Origin: an uncultured Lachnospiraceae bacterium
GTDB taxonomy: Bacteria; Bacillota; Clostridia; Lachnospirales; Lachnospiraceae
Assembly (NCBI GenBank): GCA_947174015.1
Contig: CAMWHJ010000007.1
Coordinates: forward strand, 1-64,000
DNA length: 64,000 nt
Reading direction: 5' to 3'
Shown: positions 46,595 to 55,946 of the stretch, one piece after another
How the letters are laid out: every line of letters begins with the position of its first letter
Position numbering within the stretch: the first letter of the stretch is position 1
Position numbers and translations under genes: made by a program
Notes under the pieces: model-generated
What the model saw: only the letters and a program-made list of their open reading frames with translations
What the model was told of the DNA's origin: nothing
Database searches by the model: none

Positions 46595-46772
46595 GCATGG
46601 CAGGTAAATGAATGGAACTCAGCATGAAATCAAGCATAAGATATGGGTTAGAAAGAAAGGGCAACAGTGAGATGTGCAAATTACAAGACAGACAGTGATG
46701 TTGTGGAGGTTAATGTAAAGAATTATATTCAAAGTGCATATACTGATAGAAAACATTCGATTAGGTGAACCT

Positions 46773-47372
46773 ATGTTAAATTATCTATGGGCAGGCATGA
46801 TATTATTAGGTATTTTTTACGGCACTTTTACCGGAAATCTGGAGGCAATTTCTAATGCTGCCTTAGAATCTGCCAAGGAAGCCATCAACCTTTGCATTAC
46901 CATGCTTGGTGTGATGGGAGTCTGGGTAGGTTTGATGAAGATTGCAGAAAAGGCAGGCGTACTTCAGTCCATGACCAGACTGTTGCTGCCCTTTGCAAAA
47001 TTCTTATTTCCTAAAATCCCCAAAGATTCCAAGGCAATGAAATACATCTGCACCAATATGGCAGCCAATATTTTGGGGCTTGGCTGGGCAGCGACACCTG
47101 CAGGGCTAAAGGCAATGGAGGAATTGTCGGACCTGCAGAAGCAGTCCGGCAAAGATACTCATATTGCCAGTGATGAGATGTGCATTTTCTTGATAATAAA
47201 TATTTCTTCTCTGCAACTGATTCCGGTAAATATGATAGCTTATCGAAGCCAGTATGGAAGTGTGAGTCCCACAGCGATTATTGCACCGGCACTGGTGGCT
47301 ACCCTAATCAGCACCTTGGTAGCAGTGGTGTTCTGCAAGGTAATCAGTAATTCAAGAAACAAAAGAGTATGA
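46773..47372 (+). CDS. spmA: Spore maturation protein A (nucleoside-recognition domain)
   Basis: A 199-aa membrane protein: GMILLGIFYGTFTGN, LCITMLGVMGVWVGLMKIAEK, MAANILGLGWAATPAGLKAM and a final helix. The central motif is the gate/nucleoside-recognition pattern of SpmA. In Bacillus SpmA and SpmB work together in spore core dehydration. Here no spmB follows, as the next gene is on the other strand. Frame opens at 46734, but ATG 46773 follows AGGTGA and begins the conserved part. Confidence 0.88.
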   Translation: MLNYLWAGMILLGIFYGTFTGNLEAISNAALESAKEAINLCITMLGVMGVWVGLMKIAEKAGVLQSMTRLLLPFAKFLFPKIPKDSKAMKYICTNMAANILGLGWAATPAGLKAMEELSDLQKQSGKDTHIASDEMCIFLIINISSLQLIPVNMIAYRSQYGSVSPTAIIAPALVATLISTLVAVVFCKVISNSRNKRV

Positions 47373-47390
47373 AACGAAAACACAAAGACT

Positions 47391-48452
47391 TCAGGGGTTT
47401 GCTGTGAAACTCCAGAGATTTTTAATTTGCCCCTCTAAGGTATCATAATCCCAAAGCTGACTGCTTCTGGTATAGCTGTTGGGATCGTTGACTCGGATTT
47501 TTCCATCTTGGGTGCCTACTAATACAATAAAATGTCCCTGTGTTGTAAAATCTCCGGCACGCAGCGAACAGATGATAGGTTGTCCTGCATCTAAATTGGA
47601 AAAAACAGTGGATTTGTTCAAAGGCAGTTCACTTCCATGGATGCCAAAGGATTCACAGCCTTCTGTCATAAGGGACCACCTGGTTCCGGTGCCCGCAGCA
47701 TAATAACCTTCCGTCTCTGCATAGGCTGCTACCTTATCAGGGGTAGCATCGGAATTGTGGGTAAGGGCAGCAATTACCATGGAAAGGCAGGTAGGAGCAC
47801 AGCCGGATAAGCCAATATTATTGTCACCATAGTGCACATAACCCCAGCGCTGGTCCCATTGGATGAGCAGAGGAAAATCAGCAGAAAGTTCTTGCACAGT
47901 AAATCCACCAGAGGCACTTTGAGTGTCTGCATTCAAATATCCCTTTACATAATCAATCATCTCCGGATTATTGCAGAGGGCAGACAAAAGATTATCAGGA
48001 TAGTCTGTCTGATGGTCATAGATGGATTGAAATTCAGGATAATTTTTACTGAGCTGTAAAAGCCGTTTTTCCATCTGGCTATGATCAAGTTGTTGGGGCT
48101 TGGTAATTTCATAGTTTGCATAGGGATTGGAAAACAGGCTGTGGGCGGCAGGAAAATTTGTAAACAGATTCCTGATAGTGAAGGAATTTGAGTTGTAAAA
48201 AAGGCATAAGAAAAGCAAAAAAAATACACAACAACTAAGAAAAAATGTTTTGGCAAATTTCCTGCGTTTTCTTCTGGTATGCTTTTTGGTGCCGAAACCC
48301 GAGTGAGAAGCAGGGGTAGTTGTTTTAGAAGACGGATAGTAGCCTGTTTGGCTGCAAATGCGTGTATCTTCATTAAAAGTATGACATTTTACTGCATACT
48401 GACTATGGTTATTGGATCTGTGTGTGTTGATCAGGTCTAATTCTTTCTTCAT
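47391..48452 (-). CDS. Membrane-anchored C39-type papain-like peptidase
   Basis: A 353-aa protein. A basic cytoplasmic tail (KKHTRRKRRKFAK) precedes one helix at about 68-86; the extracellular C-terminal domain is C39_2-like with Cys218 in GLSGCAPTCLSMV, His307 in GHFIVLVG and Asn322/Asp323 in RVNDPNS. Likely cleaves a surface or secreted peptide. TCGGGAGG precedes the ATG on its strand. Stands alone, convergent with spmA. Confidence 0.85.
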   Translation of the reverse strand: MKKELDLINTHRSNNHSQYAVKCHTFNEDTRICSQTGYYPSSKTTTPASHSGFGTKKHTRRKRRKFAKTFFLSCCVFFLLFLCLFYNSNSFTIRNLFTNFPAAHSLFSNPYANYEITKPQQLDHSQMEKRLLQLSKNYPEFQSIYDHQTDYPDNLLSALCNNPEMIDYVKGYLNADTQSASGGFTVQELSADFPLLIQWDQRWGYVHYGDNNIGLSGCAPTCLSMVIAALTHNSDATPDKVAAYAETEGYYAAGTGTRWSLMTEGCESFGIHGSELPLNKSTVFSNLDAGQPIICSLRAGDFTTQGHFIVLVGTQDGKIRVNDPNSYTRSSQLWDYDTLEGQIKNLWSFTANP

Positions 48453-48652
48453 AAAAACCTCCCGAAAATGTTATTTGGAACTGTTCCATTTTTCAATTAA
48501 AAGTGTAACAAAATAAGGAATCTGAAGTTTGTGGGATTCCTTGAAAAGAAATGACTTTTTTCTGGAGAATTTCTTAAGAATTTATGAATATCACACCATG
48601 TAACATCTTGCATGTTATGGTTTGTGTAGTTTAATGTCCGGGAACCCTTTGC

Positions 48653-48693
48653 GGACTTTGCAGCAAGTGCAAAGTCCTAATTTTCACAGTTAC
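48653..48693 (-). repeat. Diverged relic of the repeat with a compensated hairpin
   Basis: GGACTTTGCA, GCAAG loop, TGCAAAGTCC then CACAGTTAC. It is hairpin 3 and the right end of the family, but both arms have changed together. The kinase stop codon (TAA) is part of the GTTAC terminus. Confidence 0.6.
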
Positions 48694-49808
48694 AGACTAT
48701 TATGCATATTTGTCATGGGAAGTAGCAGGGTAAAACAAATACTTTCATTTTTACTGACGGCTTCAATGGTGCCCCCATGGAGTTCTACAATTTCCTTGGC
48801 AATGGCAAGTCCTAAACCGGCACCTCCTGTGGCAGATGCACGGGAGGAATCCAAGCGGAAAAACTGTTCAAAGATATGAGATAATTTGTCCGCAGGAATG
48901 GTTTTCCCATGATTGGACACTTGAATTTCCACTTGTTCATCAAGGGTTTTCATAGACAAATGTATCTGGCTGTTGGAATAACTGTAATTTATGGCATTTC
49001 GAATCAGGTTGTCGAAAACACGCTCTAATTTATCTGGATCACATAAGATTTCCACATTGGCAGCAATATTCACATCCCAAGTTAATTTTTTTTCTGCTAA
49101 AATTGGTTGAAATTCATAAACAACTTGCTCTAACATGCGGCTTAAATTGGTTCGTCCCCATTCCAGAGACAAGACGGTCAGGTTAAATCGAGTAATGTCA
49201 AAAAATTCGTTAATTAAGTCCTCCAGCCGCAGAGCCTTTTCCAGGGCAATGTGTGTGTACTTCTCCTGCAATTTATAGGAAATCTCCGGCTCGTCATGAA
49301 GCAAGGTTAAATAGCCAATCACACTGGTAAGGGGCGTTTTCAAGTCATGTGCCAGATACACAATCAGGTCATTTTTTCGCTGCTCGGCTTCCTTTGCCAA
49401 AAGTTCGCTTCGCAGTGCCTGTTCCCGAAAGAGGTTTAATTCATCCTGCACAGTTTTCATATCAGCAGACAGAGTAAGTGGTTCGGTTTTGGCGGTGCAG
49501 AGCTTTTGGGAGGCAACAATCACCTCATTTAGATTCCGCAATGATTTTGCCATAAAGCAGCAGGTAATCAGTGTCCAGCCTGCCAGCAGCGTAACACTGG
49601 CGAATGCCATCAGATTTTCTTTCACGAAGCTTAATATAATGTAAAGCCTGTCATAGGGCTGCCAGATAATCTGATGGCACCATATATATGCCCCGGATAT
49701 CGACAAGAAGTAAATTACCACAAAGGCGAAAAGGACAAGGAAATATTGTACTATAATTTGTTGGATTATTTGATTTTTGTGTTTTTTAGGATTCAATGGT
49801 ATAGCCAA
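48690..49808 (-). CDS. Sensor histidine kinase (VanS-like)
   Basis: A 372-aa kinase with two helices (about 17-42 and 66-87), a HAMP-like linker, dimerisation motif YLAHDLKTPLT (His154), N-box DNLIRNAINYS and G-boxes FEQFFRLDSS and GGAGLGLAIAKEIV. Closest in style to VanS. It overlaps the regulator by 23 nt. No ATG is available: TTG 49808 or TTG 49796 are the options, and the region has GGGGGG before both. No vancomycin resistance genes are in the window, so the signal is unknown. Confidence 0.88.
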   Translation of the reverse strand: MAIPLNPKKHKNQIIQQIIVQYFLVLFAFVVIYFLSISGAYIWCHQIIWQPYDRLYIILSFVKENLMAFASVTLLAGWTLITCCFMAKSLRNLNEVIVASQKLCTAKTEPLTLSADMKTVQDELNLFREQALRSELLAKEAEQRKNDLIVYLAHDLKTPLTSVIGYLTLLHDEPEISYKLQEKYTHIALEKALRLEDLINEFFDITRFNLTVLSLEWGRTNLSRMLEQVVYEFQPILAEKKLTWDVNIAANVEILCDPDKLERVFDNLIRNAINYSYSNSQIHLSMKTLDEQVEIQVSNHGKTIPADKLSHIFEQFFRLDSSRASATGGAGLGLAIAKEIVELHGGTIEAVSKNESICFTLLLPMTNMHNSL

Positions 49809-50484
49809 CCCCCCATACTGTTTTGATAAATTTTGGCTTTCTGGGCAGTTCCATCATTTTTTCCCGAAGCCTTGCAATGTGAGCCATAACGGTGTTGTTG
49901 CTGTCTAAATATTTCTCCCCCCACACAGCTTCAAAAAGTTCCTCAGAGGACACAACAGTATTGCTGTGTTCACACAGATACCAGAGAATGTTAAACTCAA
50001 TGGGAGTTAAGGAAAGTTCCTTTTGGTTTAACAGGCACTTGTGGCTGTCCTTGGAAATATGCAGTCCCCGGATATCAATTTCGTTGGCATTTATCAGAGG
50101 TACATCACCGGTATTGTAGCGGATATAACGCCGAAGCTGTGTCTTGACCCTTGCAGTCAGCTCCAGGGGATTAAAGGGTTTTGTAATATAGTCGTCAGCA
50201 CCTAAGGTGAGTCCGGTAATTTTGTCGATATCCTCCACCTTGGCAGTGAGCATGATAATAGGAAAAAGATACTTCTTACGAATATGTTTTAGCAAAGTAA
50301 AACCGTCCATATCCGGAAGCATCACATCCAAAATAGCCAGACTCAAGGGCTCTTTTTCCACACAGGAAAGGGCATCTGTGGCATTGTAAAATTTATATAC
50401 CTGGTAGCCATCATTTGCCAGATATACTTCTACCAAATCTGCGATGGCAGTTTCGTCATCCACAATTAATATTTTTTCTTTCAT
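49786..50484 (-). CDS. OmpR/VanR-type response regulator
   Basis: A 232-aa regulator. Receiver domain with the acidic pair DDE, phosphorylated Asp53 in LAILDVMLPDMDGF and Lys in LTAKVEDID; C-terminal winged helix (LTPIEFNILWYLCEH, VMAHIARLREKM, FIKTVWGVGYTIE). Pairs with the kinase downstream. AAACGGATGAAAG precedes the ATG. Targets unknown. Confidence 0.93.
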   Translation of the reverse strand: MKEKILIVDDETAIADLVEVYLANDGYQVYKFYNATDALSCVEKEPLSLAILDVMLPDMDGFTLLKHIRKKYLFPIIMLTAKVEDIDKITGLTLGADDYITKPFNPLELTARVKTQLRRYIRYNTGDVPLINANEIDIRGLHISKDSHKCLLNQKELSLTPIEFNILWYLCEHSNTVVSSEELFEAVWGEKYLDSNNTVMAHIARLREKMMELPRKPKFIKTVWGVGYTIES

Positions 50485-50730
50485 CCGTTTCTAAGTATCC
50501 TTTCAATTAATATAATAGATTTATAGATTCCATAGAGAAAAAAACCACAAAGCAGTCTGTTAAATATATAGGCAGTTGATTATCTATGGTCTAATTACAA
50601 AGCAGATGTTCTGTACCCTGGCAGATACAGAATATAACAATACTGGTGTGGCATATATTGTTTAACAAATATTATAGATATCTTTGAACATATTGGCAAT
50701 AAAAAACAAAAATGATGTTTTAAAGTGCTT
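50485..50730. other. Non-coding stretch upstream of the regulator
   Basis: AT-rich. It should hold the two-component promoter, but no clear box pair or hairpin is evident. Confidence 0.4.
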
Positions 50731-50863
50731 GTAACTATTCAGTACCTTCATAGTTACGAGCAAAGAACCATGCAAAATTGCCTATGGCAATGGTTCTTTG
50801 CCTGTTATATCCACTTTTTCTTACAGTCTGTGCAGTAAATGCACAGACCTACTGAACAGTTAC
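50731..50863 (+). repeat. 133-bp MITE-like repeat, copy 6, with 8-bp target duplication
   Basis: Full copy flanked by AAGTGCTT (50723-50730 and 50864-50871). Confidence 0.95.
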
Positions 50864-51137
50864 AAGTGCTTTTCATAAAGAGTGCTCAAATCAGCATATG
50901 TCAATACAAAAAAAGTAATATATGAAACAAAAGGAAACAGTTTGGCAGAGCTAAAAGGTTACAACAAAAATGACTGACATATTTAGTGAAATGCCAAAAA
51001 TAATGGGAATATCTAAAAAATAGACGGATTTAGAAATGAAAAACATACAAAGTGTACAAAATAGTAAATGGGTATAGAAAATAGTCAAATAATGTTGTAG
51101 AATAGAAATAATAATGATTATGTTAAGGGGAAGACAT

Positions 51138-54100
51138 ATGCAGAATGAATATTATGAGTTTTTAAAAGGGTTTGTGAAAAATTTAATAGATAGTACATAC
51201 AAGGAAGACAATAATATTCTTGTGGTAAAACATTACTATACATTTGAACTTTCAGAAGAAATGATCCACAGTTTGGTGAAAAAATATGGTGAAGATGATT
51301 TTCAGTTCTTTTATCGCAGATTTCACAGAGATGAAATGGTGGATGCCTATGATCCGTTTTTTGGAATTATCAGAGAATTGTACCATAGATATTATAGTGA
51401 TAAGAGTGTGGAAGAATTTTTAGAATCCTTTGAAATATATAGTATGCACAAATCTGTGTTTTCTGCCTATCTGCGAGAGGCACGTTGTTATAGGGATGAA
51501 GATTTGATATTAAGTGAAGTAGAATATGAGCAGGAAGCAATTAAAGATACCATAGTCAAAATGCTGGTGGCAATTGCCAGGGAGCATCCTTTTGTGTTGT
51601 GCATTCATGGGCTGAATGGGGCTTCGGAAGCAGCATTGGCAGTGCTGATGAGACTTCTGGATACACCGGGAAACGGAAGGATTATTTTGGTGGCAGCATA
51701 TAACGATCTGCGTCCGGTGCTTCCTCATAACACAGCAGTCTGGGAACAGTACGAAAAACGTCTGGAGATTATGAACTGCATAGTGGATGGTTCTATGTTT
51801 AACACTCCGGTTTTAAAAGATACCGCAGCCACCTTTCATTTTCATTTAGAGCGGTTTAGTGAATATATTACAAAGCTGAATAATATGTTTCATATGTTGG
51901 AGTTTGAGCAGGCAAACTATTATCTTGGAATCATTTATAAGAATATGGAGATGGAGCATATTGTCATTGATGATGTGGAACGGTTTGAAATATTGAAAAC
52001 TTATGCAAAAATTTCCATATATTGCCAAAATATTCCCAACGCACTGCTCATATGCAATAATCTAAATAATATTGCCAAACGAAACGATTCATTCCATATG
52101 TCTTATGATTATAATTATTTGTTGGGGCTGACACAAGTGTATAACATGAAGCTTCATATGGCAAGGGGCTGTGCGGATATATGTTATCGGCTGGCAAAAG
52201 GAAATGGTACCGAATTTTTAATGTTTAAGGCAATGATGTTAAAGCATATGGCAAGCATGTCAGGCTGGCATAATATTTTATTTTGTGCTAATGATATTGA
52301 TGTGGAACCGGAAATTCTGGAACTGGCAGAAAAATATCAATATCAAAATCATTTGGCACATACATATATTTATGCTTTTGATAATGAGATTGACTGGTCT
52401 CGGGATATTAATGAGGTAACCGAAAGTATGAAGAATTTTGCCAAGGGCATGGGGATTGCAGAACAGATTGGAAACCGTTATCTAATGTCCGTGGGTTATC
52501 GAAAAAATATCATGCTTTCCTCCATTAATGGGGCCTTTGATATTACTACATATTATTACGGCAAGCTGTCATCACTGGTGGGAGATTCCGATCCCATGAA
52601 GGCGGCAGATATTTATAAGGGCTTAGGCTATAATCTCTGTGCGGCAGAGAAGTATGAGGAGGCAAACAGAGAATACAACAAGGCTATAGACATTTACTAT
52701 AAGCTGGGCATGATGGAATTTGTGGGGGAAACTTTATATAATATGTCCATTAACTGTATGCTGGCAGGAGATTACAAAACTGCCTATGACAATCTGCTGA
52801 TGTGTATTCGTATCATTGAAGCACTCCATTTAAATGATTTGCGGGTGTGTAACATTTCTAAGCTATTTGGGCTTTTAGGATTGTGCAGTTATCGATTGGG
52901 AATGATTTATAACTGTCAAATGTATACAGAAAAGACCATGCAGTTTTTAAGCCATAAGCTAAATTCATCCACAGGGGATTTAGATAATATCGACCCCTCA
53001 TACACAGTATGTGATGATGATATGTTTTTGAACTTCTATGTGAAAGGGCTGTTATATATGCACAAAGACCTTTTCACTAAGGCACTGGTCTCTATGAAAA
53101 ATGCAGAGATTTATGCAGAGCGTTCCAAGGGCTTTCAATTTTTCAGCTATGTGCAGTACCGGCTTTCGGTAGCAGAACTGTATCAGCAATTGCATCAGCA
53201 GCAGAAATCAGAGGAACAGTTAGCACTGGCTTATGAATATGCCAAACGCAACAAGGCAGAGGAGAAGAAACAGATGGTGGAGGCAGTATTAAATCAAAGA
53301 GAATTTATTCGTAAAAAATACAGCCTGACCTGTGAAAACATTACCCTGGAGCAGATAGGGGCTGCCACAGAGCAGGAGGGAATCAACCGAAATTATATTG
53401 AAATCAAAAAACAGTTGGATTTCATCGGGGTATGGCAGAAGATAGTGGACATCATAGGAAAAGAAAAGAATGAGCTGATTACCAATGCTTTAAATTCCTT
53501 TATCTTAAATTTTGGTGTGGATGTAATGATATATATTAATTACAAAGAGCAGCAGGGTCAAATATGTTTTAATAACAGTGAGCAGGAACTGACCCAGGAA
53601 GATATGGAACATATGTTAAGATATTTTCAGATTCATCGCAACGGCTTTGTGGCTTCTAAGATGCACAAGGATTTTCAGGAATACAGGGAGATACTTTCCA
53701 TTTTTGGAATCAATGATGTGTGTTCTATGATTTGCATTCCGGTGTATGTGGAAGAAAAGCTATGTGATTTGTTCATCTGTTATATCTACATGAAAGATAA
53801 CTGGAACTCCGCCACCAACAAATATATGATGGATGAAAATGATTACAATATATATACTCTTGTATTAAACCAGCTGGTAAATGCCATCAACTTATTGGAA
53901 AAGCAACAGGAAATCAATGAGATTAATGTACAGTTAGAAAATGCAGCAGTGACAGATTACTTAACCACTCTGCTGAACAGAGACGGTTTTTTTATGAATG
54001 TGCATAAAATGGTACTGGCGGCTGGAAAGAATAAGAAAAAGCTGGATTTGACAGTGTTATATATCGATTTAGACAATTTTAAATATTATAATGATACTTT

Positions 54101-54488
54101 TGGCCATGATGTGGGTGACTTGGTATTAAAGGAAATCTCAAAGATATTAAAGGAGAAATCTCAAGACAATGGTTTTGCCACACGGTTTGGAGGAGATGAA
54201 TTTCTGGTTATTCTGGAACATGCAGACAGTGAGAGGGCAATGAACAAAGCATATGAGATATTAAACAGTATTCTTGCCAGAGATGCTTTTATGAAAGAAA
54301 TTAAAGAATTTCTGGGAAGAAAGAGCATTGTGATTCCTGCGGATAAAAAGGTATCCTGCTCCATTGGTGTGGCACCAGTGGCAGATGTGAAAGATGATGA
54401 TGATATCACAAGAGCTATCAAAAAGGCAGACGATGCCCTTTACGGCATCAAGCACTCCACAAAATGTGATTGTAAATTGGCTGAATAA
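51138..54488 (+). CDS. Large sensor protein: ATPase-like region, TPR repeats, GAF-like and GGDEF domains
   Basis: A 1116-aa cytoplasmic protein. Residues about 130-215 (VKMLVAIAREHPFVLCIHGL ... RIILVAAYND) look like the core of an AAA/STAND ATPase but have no Walker A. About 240-760 are TPR-like repeats, 770-925 is GAF-like, and the end is a diguanylate cyclase with AVTDYLTTLLNRDGF and the intact active site GGDEF at 1018-1022, so it should make c-di-GMP. No EAL domain. An insert (DAFMKEIKEFLGRKSIV) splits the GGDEF domain after the active site. ATG 51138 follows AAGGGGA and is better than the upstream 51114. Confidence 0.85.
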   Translation: MQNEYYEFLKGFVKNLIDSTYKEDNNILVVKHYYTFELSEEMIHSLVKKYGEDDFQFFYRRFHRDEMVDAYDPFFGIIRELYHRYYSDKSVEEFLESFEIYSMHKSVFSAYLREARCYRDEDLILSEVEYEQEAIKDTIVKMLVAIAREHPFVLCIHGLNGASEAALAVLMRLLDTPGNGRIILVAAYNDLRPVLPHNTAVWEQYEKRLEIMNCIVDGSMFNTPVLKDTAATFHFHLERFSEYITKLNNMFHMLEFEQANYYLGIIYKNMEMEHIVIDDVERFEILKTYAKISIYCQNIPNALLICNNLNNIAKRNDSFHMSYDYNYLLGLTQVYNMKLHMARGCADICYRLAKGNGTEFLMFKAMMLKHMASMSGWHNILFCANDIDVEPEILELAEKYQYQNHLAHTYIYAFDNEIDWSRDINEVTESMKNFAKGMGIAEQIGNRYLMSVGYRKNIMLSSINGAFDITTYYYGKLSSLVGDSDPMKAADIYKGLGYNLCAAEKYEEANREYNKAIDIYYKLGMMEFVGETLYNMSINCMLAGDYKTAYDNLLMCIRIIEALHLNDLRVCNISKLFGLLGLCSYRLGMIYNCQMYTEKTMQFLSHKLNSSTGDLDNIDPSYTVCDDDMFLNFYVKGLLYMHKDLFTKALVSMKNAEIYAERSKGFQFFSYVQYRLSVAELYQQLHQQQKSEEQLALAYEYAKRNKAEEKKQMVEAVLNQREFIRKKYSLTCENITLEQIGAATEQEGINRNYIEIKKQLDFIGVWQKIVDIIGKEKNELITNALNSFILNFGVDVMIYINYKEQQGQICFNNSEQELTQEDMEHMLRYFQIHRNGFVASKMHKDFQEYREILSIFGINDVCSMICIPVYVEEKLCDLFICYIYMKDNWNSATNKYMMDENDYNIYTLVLNQLVNAINLLEKQQEINEINVQLENAAVTDYLTTLLNRDGFFMNVHKMVLAAGKNKKKLDLTVLYIDLDNFKYYNDTFGHDVGDLVLKEISKILKEKSQDNGFATRFGGDEFLVILEHADSERAMNKAYEILNSILARDAFMKEIKEFLGRKSIVIPADKKVSCSIGVAPVADVKDDDDITRAIKKADDALYGIKHSTKCDCKLAE

Positions 54489-54533
54489 GCTGATAACTTC
54501 CTGCAAAAACTAAATATAAGAATATAGGACACA

Positions 54534-54563
54534 AAACACATGATATATATCATGTGTTTTTTT
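54534..54563 (+). terminator. Terminator of the GGDEF gene
   Basis: AAACACATGATAT/ATATCATGTGTTT followed by TTTT. Confidence 0.88.
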
Positions 54564-54577
54564 GCAGGAGGTATATT

Positions 54578-55429
54578 GTGAAGAAAAACCTTGTATCCAT
54601 AATAAAAATTACCATAGGAGCATTTATCTATGGAATGGGAATCAGTTTATTTCTGGATCCTAACAGTCTGGCACCAGGCGGGGTGGTGGGAATCTCCATT
54701 ATTCTAAACCGTTTCATGGGGCTTAGCACAGGAACCTTATATTTTCTTATAAATATCCCGATTCTTCTCTTGGGTTTGTGGAAACTGGGAAGCAGCTTGT
54801 TATTTCGCAGTCTGTATGCAGTGCTGGTGAATACACTGGTGACAAATATACTGGGGCAGTTGGAACCGGTCACCACCTCTATGGTTCCGGCAGCACTGGC
54901 AGGCAGCCTGCTGCTGGGCTGCGGCATGGGGCTGGTATTCCAAGGAGGAGGCACCACTGGTGGTATGGATATTATCGTAAAGATTCTTCGGAAAAAATAC
55001 CGCCATTTGAAAACAGGCAGTTTGTTTCTTATGATGGACATCACCATTGTTGCAATATCTGCCTTGGTATTTAAAGATTTTGACAGAGCAATGTATGCAC
55101 TGATTACTGTCTTTTTTACCGGAAGAATTATAGATTATCTGCTTTATGGGGGAGATGAAGCCAAACTTATCTTTATTGTCAGTGATATGTCTGCGGTGGT
55201 GGCACAGGCACTTATGACGGAGGTAAAAACAGGAATCACTTTCTTAAAGGGACAGGGAGCTTATCACAATAAAGAAAAGCATATTATACTCTGTGTGGTG
55301 AAAAAGCAGAGAGCACCCAAGGTGCTGGAGGTGGTAAAACAGCAGGATTCCAGGGCATTTACCATTATCAGCAGTGCCACGGAAACCTTTGGAGAGGGGT
55401 ATAAGGATTTCTTTGATGAGGCATTGTAG
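54578..55429 (+). CDS. YitT-family membrane protein (DUF161/DUF2179)
   Basis: A 283-aa protein. About five helices (ITIGAFIYGMGISLFLDPNS, GVVGISIILNRFMG, PILLLGLWKLGSSLLFRSL, LAGSLLLGCGMGLVFQGGG) are followed by a soluble DUF2179 domain (about 210-283, TEVKTGITFLKGQGAYHNKE). Function unknown; possibly a transporter with a regulatory tail. GTG 54578 preceded by GCAGGAGG is the start; the frame's earlier ATG 54554 would overlap the ribosome site. A repeat copy was inserted 7 bp after its stop. Confidence 0.9.
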   Translation: MKKNLVSIIKITIGAFIYGMGISLFLDPNSLAPGGVVGISIILNRFMGLSTGTLYFLINIPILLLGLWKLGSSLLFRSLYAVLVNTLVTNILGQLEPVTTSMVPAALAGSLLLGCGMGLVFQGGGTTGGMDIIVKILRKKYRHLKTGSLFLMMDITIVAISALVFKDFDRAMYALITVFFTGRIIDYLLYGGDEAKLIFIVSDMSAVVAQALMTEVKTGITFLKGQGAYHNKEKHIILCVVKKQRAPKVLEVVKQQDSRAFTIISSATETFGEGYKDFFDEAL

Positions 55430-55436
55430 TTTTGGT

Positions 55437-55570
55437 GTAACTGTTCAGTAGGTCTGTGCATTTACTGCACAGACTGTAAGAAAAAGGTAGATATAACAGG
55501 CAAAGAACCATTGCCGCAGGCAATTTTGCATGGTTCTTTGCTCGTAACTATGAAGGTACTGAATAGTTAC
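55437..55570 (-). repeat. 134-bp MITE-like repeat, copy 7, with 8-bp target duplication
   Basis: Reverse orientation, one base longer than the norm. Flanked by GTTTTGGT (55429-55436 and 55571-55578). Confidence 0.95.
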
Positions 55571-55622
55571 GTTTTGGTATTATTGAACAATCGGATTGTA
55601 TTAAAAATGGCAGTATTTCTTC

Positions 55623-55650
55623 TTGACAAAATAGTGGGAAATGGTATGAT
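55623..55650 (+). promoter_or_regulatory. Promoter of the proS T-box transcript
   Basis: TTGACA, 16 nt, TATGAT; expected start at about 55657. Confidence 0.7.
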
Positions 55651-55656
55651 GTAGTA

Positions 55657-55915
55657 TAAGTACATGGCTATGGAAAATATACTTGTATTGTAATCATAAT
55701 GAAACAGGCAATGAAAAGGATTAGTATGTGTGGATGGTGTTCAGAGAGGGAACGGTTGGTGAAAGTTTCTCGCAAAAAGCACAGAACCTGCCTTGGAGCT
55801 TTGTATGAAAATGCAGCGCAGCCCGGCGTTATTGGGAAAGAGAGAACGCAGTGCGTTAATTAGGGTGGTACCGCCGAGCCTTTCGGTCCCTTTGGGGATT
55901 GGAGGGCTTTTTTTA
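55657..55915 (+). promoter_or_regulatory. T-box riboswitch controlling proS
   Basis: The conserved T-box AGGGTGGTACCGCC (55862-55875) is followed by a terminator GAGCC ... GGGCT and T-run ending at 55915, 31 bp before proS. A GAGAGGGAAC ... GTTTCTC stem at about 55745-55773 fits Stem I. Uncharged tRNA binding should favour the antiterminator and switch on proS. A proline specifier is expected from the gene; I could not fix its position. Confidence 0.88.
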
Positions 55916-55946
55916 GTGTCAAAATAAACATAAAGGAGCAGATAAA

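Noticed and set aside
48690..50484. Vancomycin-resistance regulatory pair
   Set aside because: Kinase and regulator resemble VanS/VanR, but no vanH, vanA-type ligase, vanX or vanY gene is in the window, so a resistance role is not supported.
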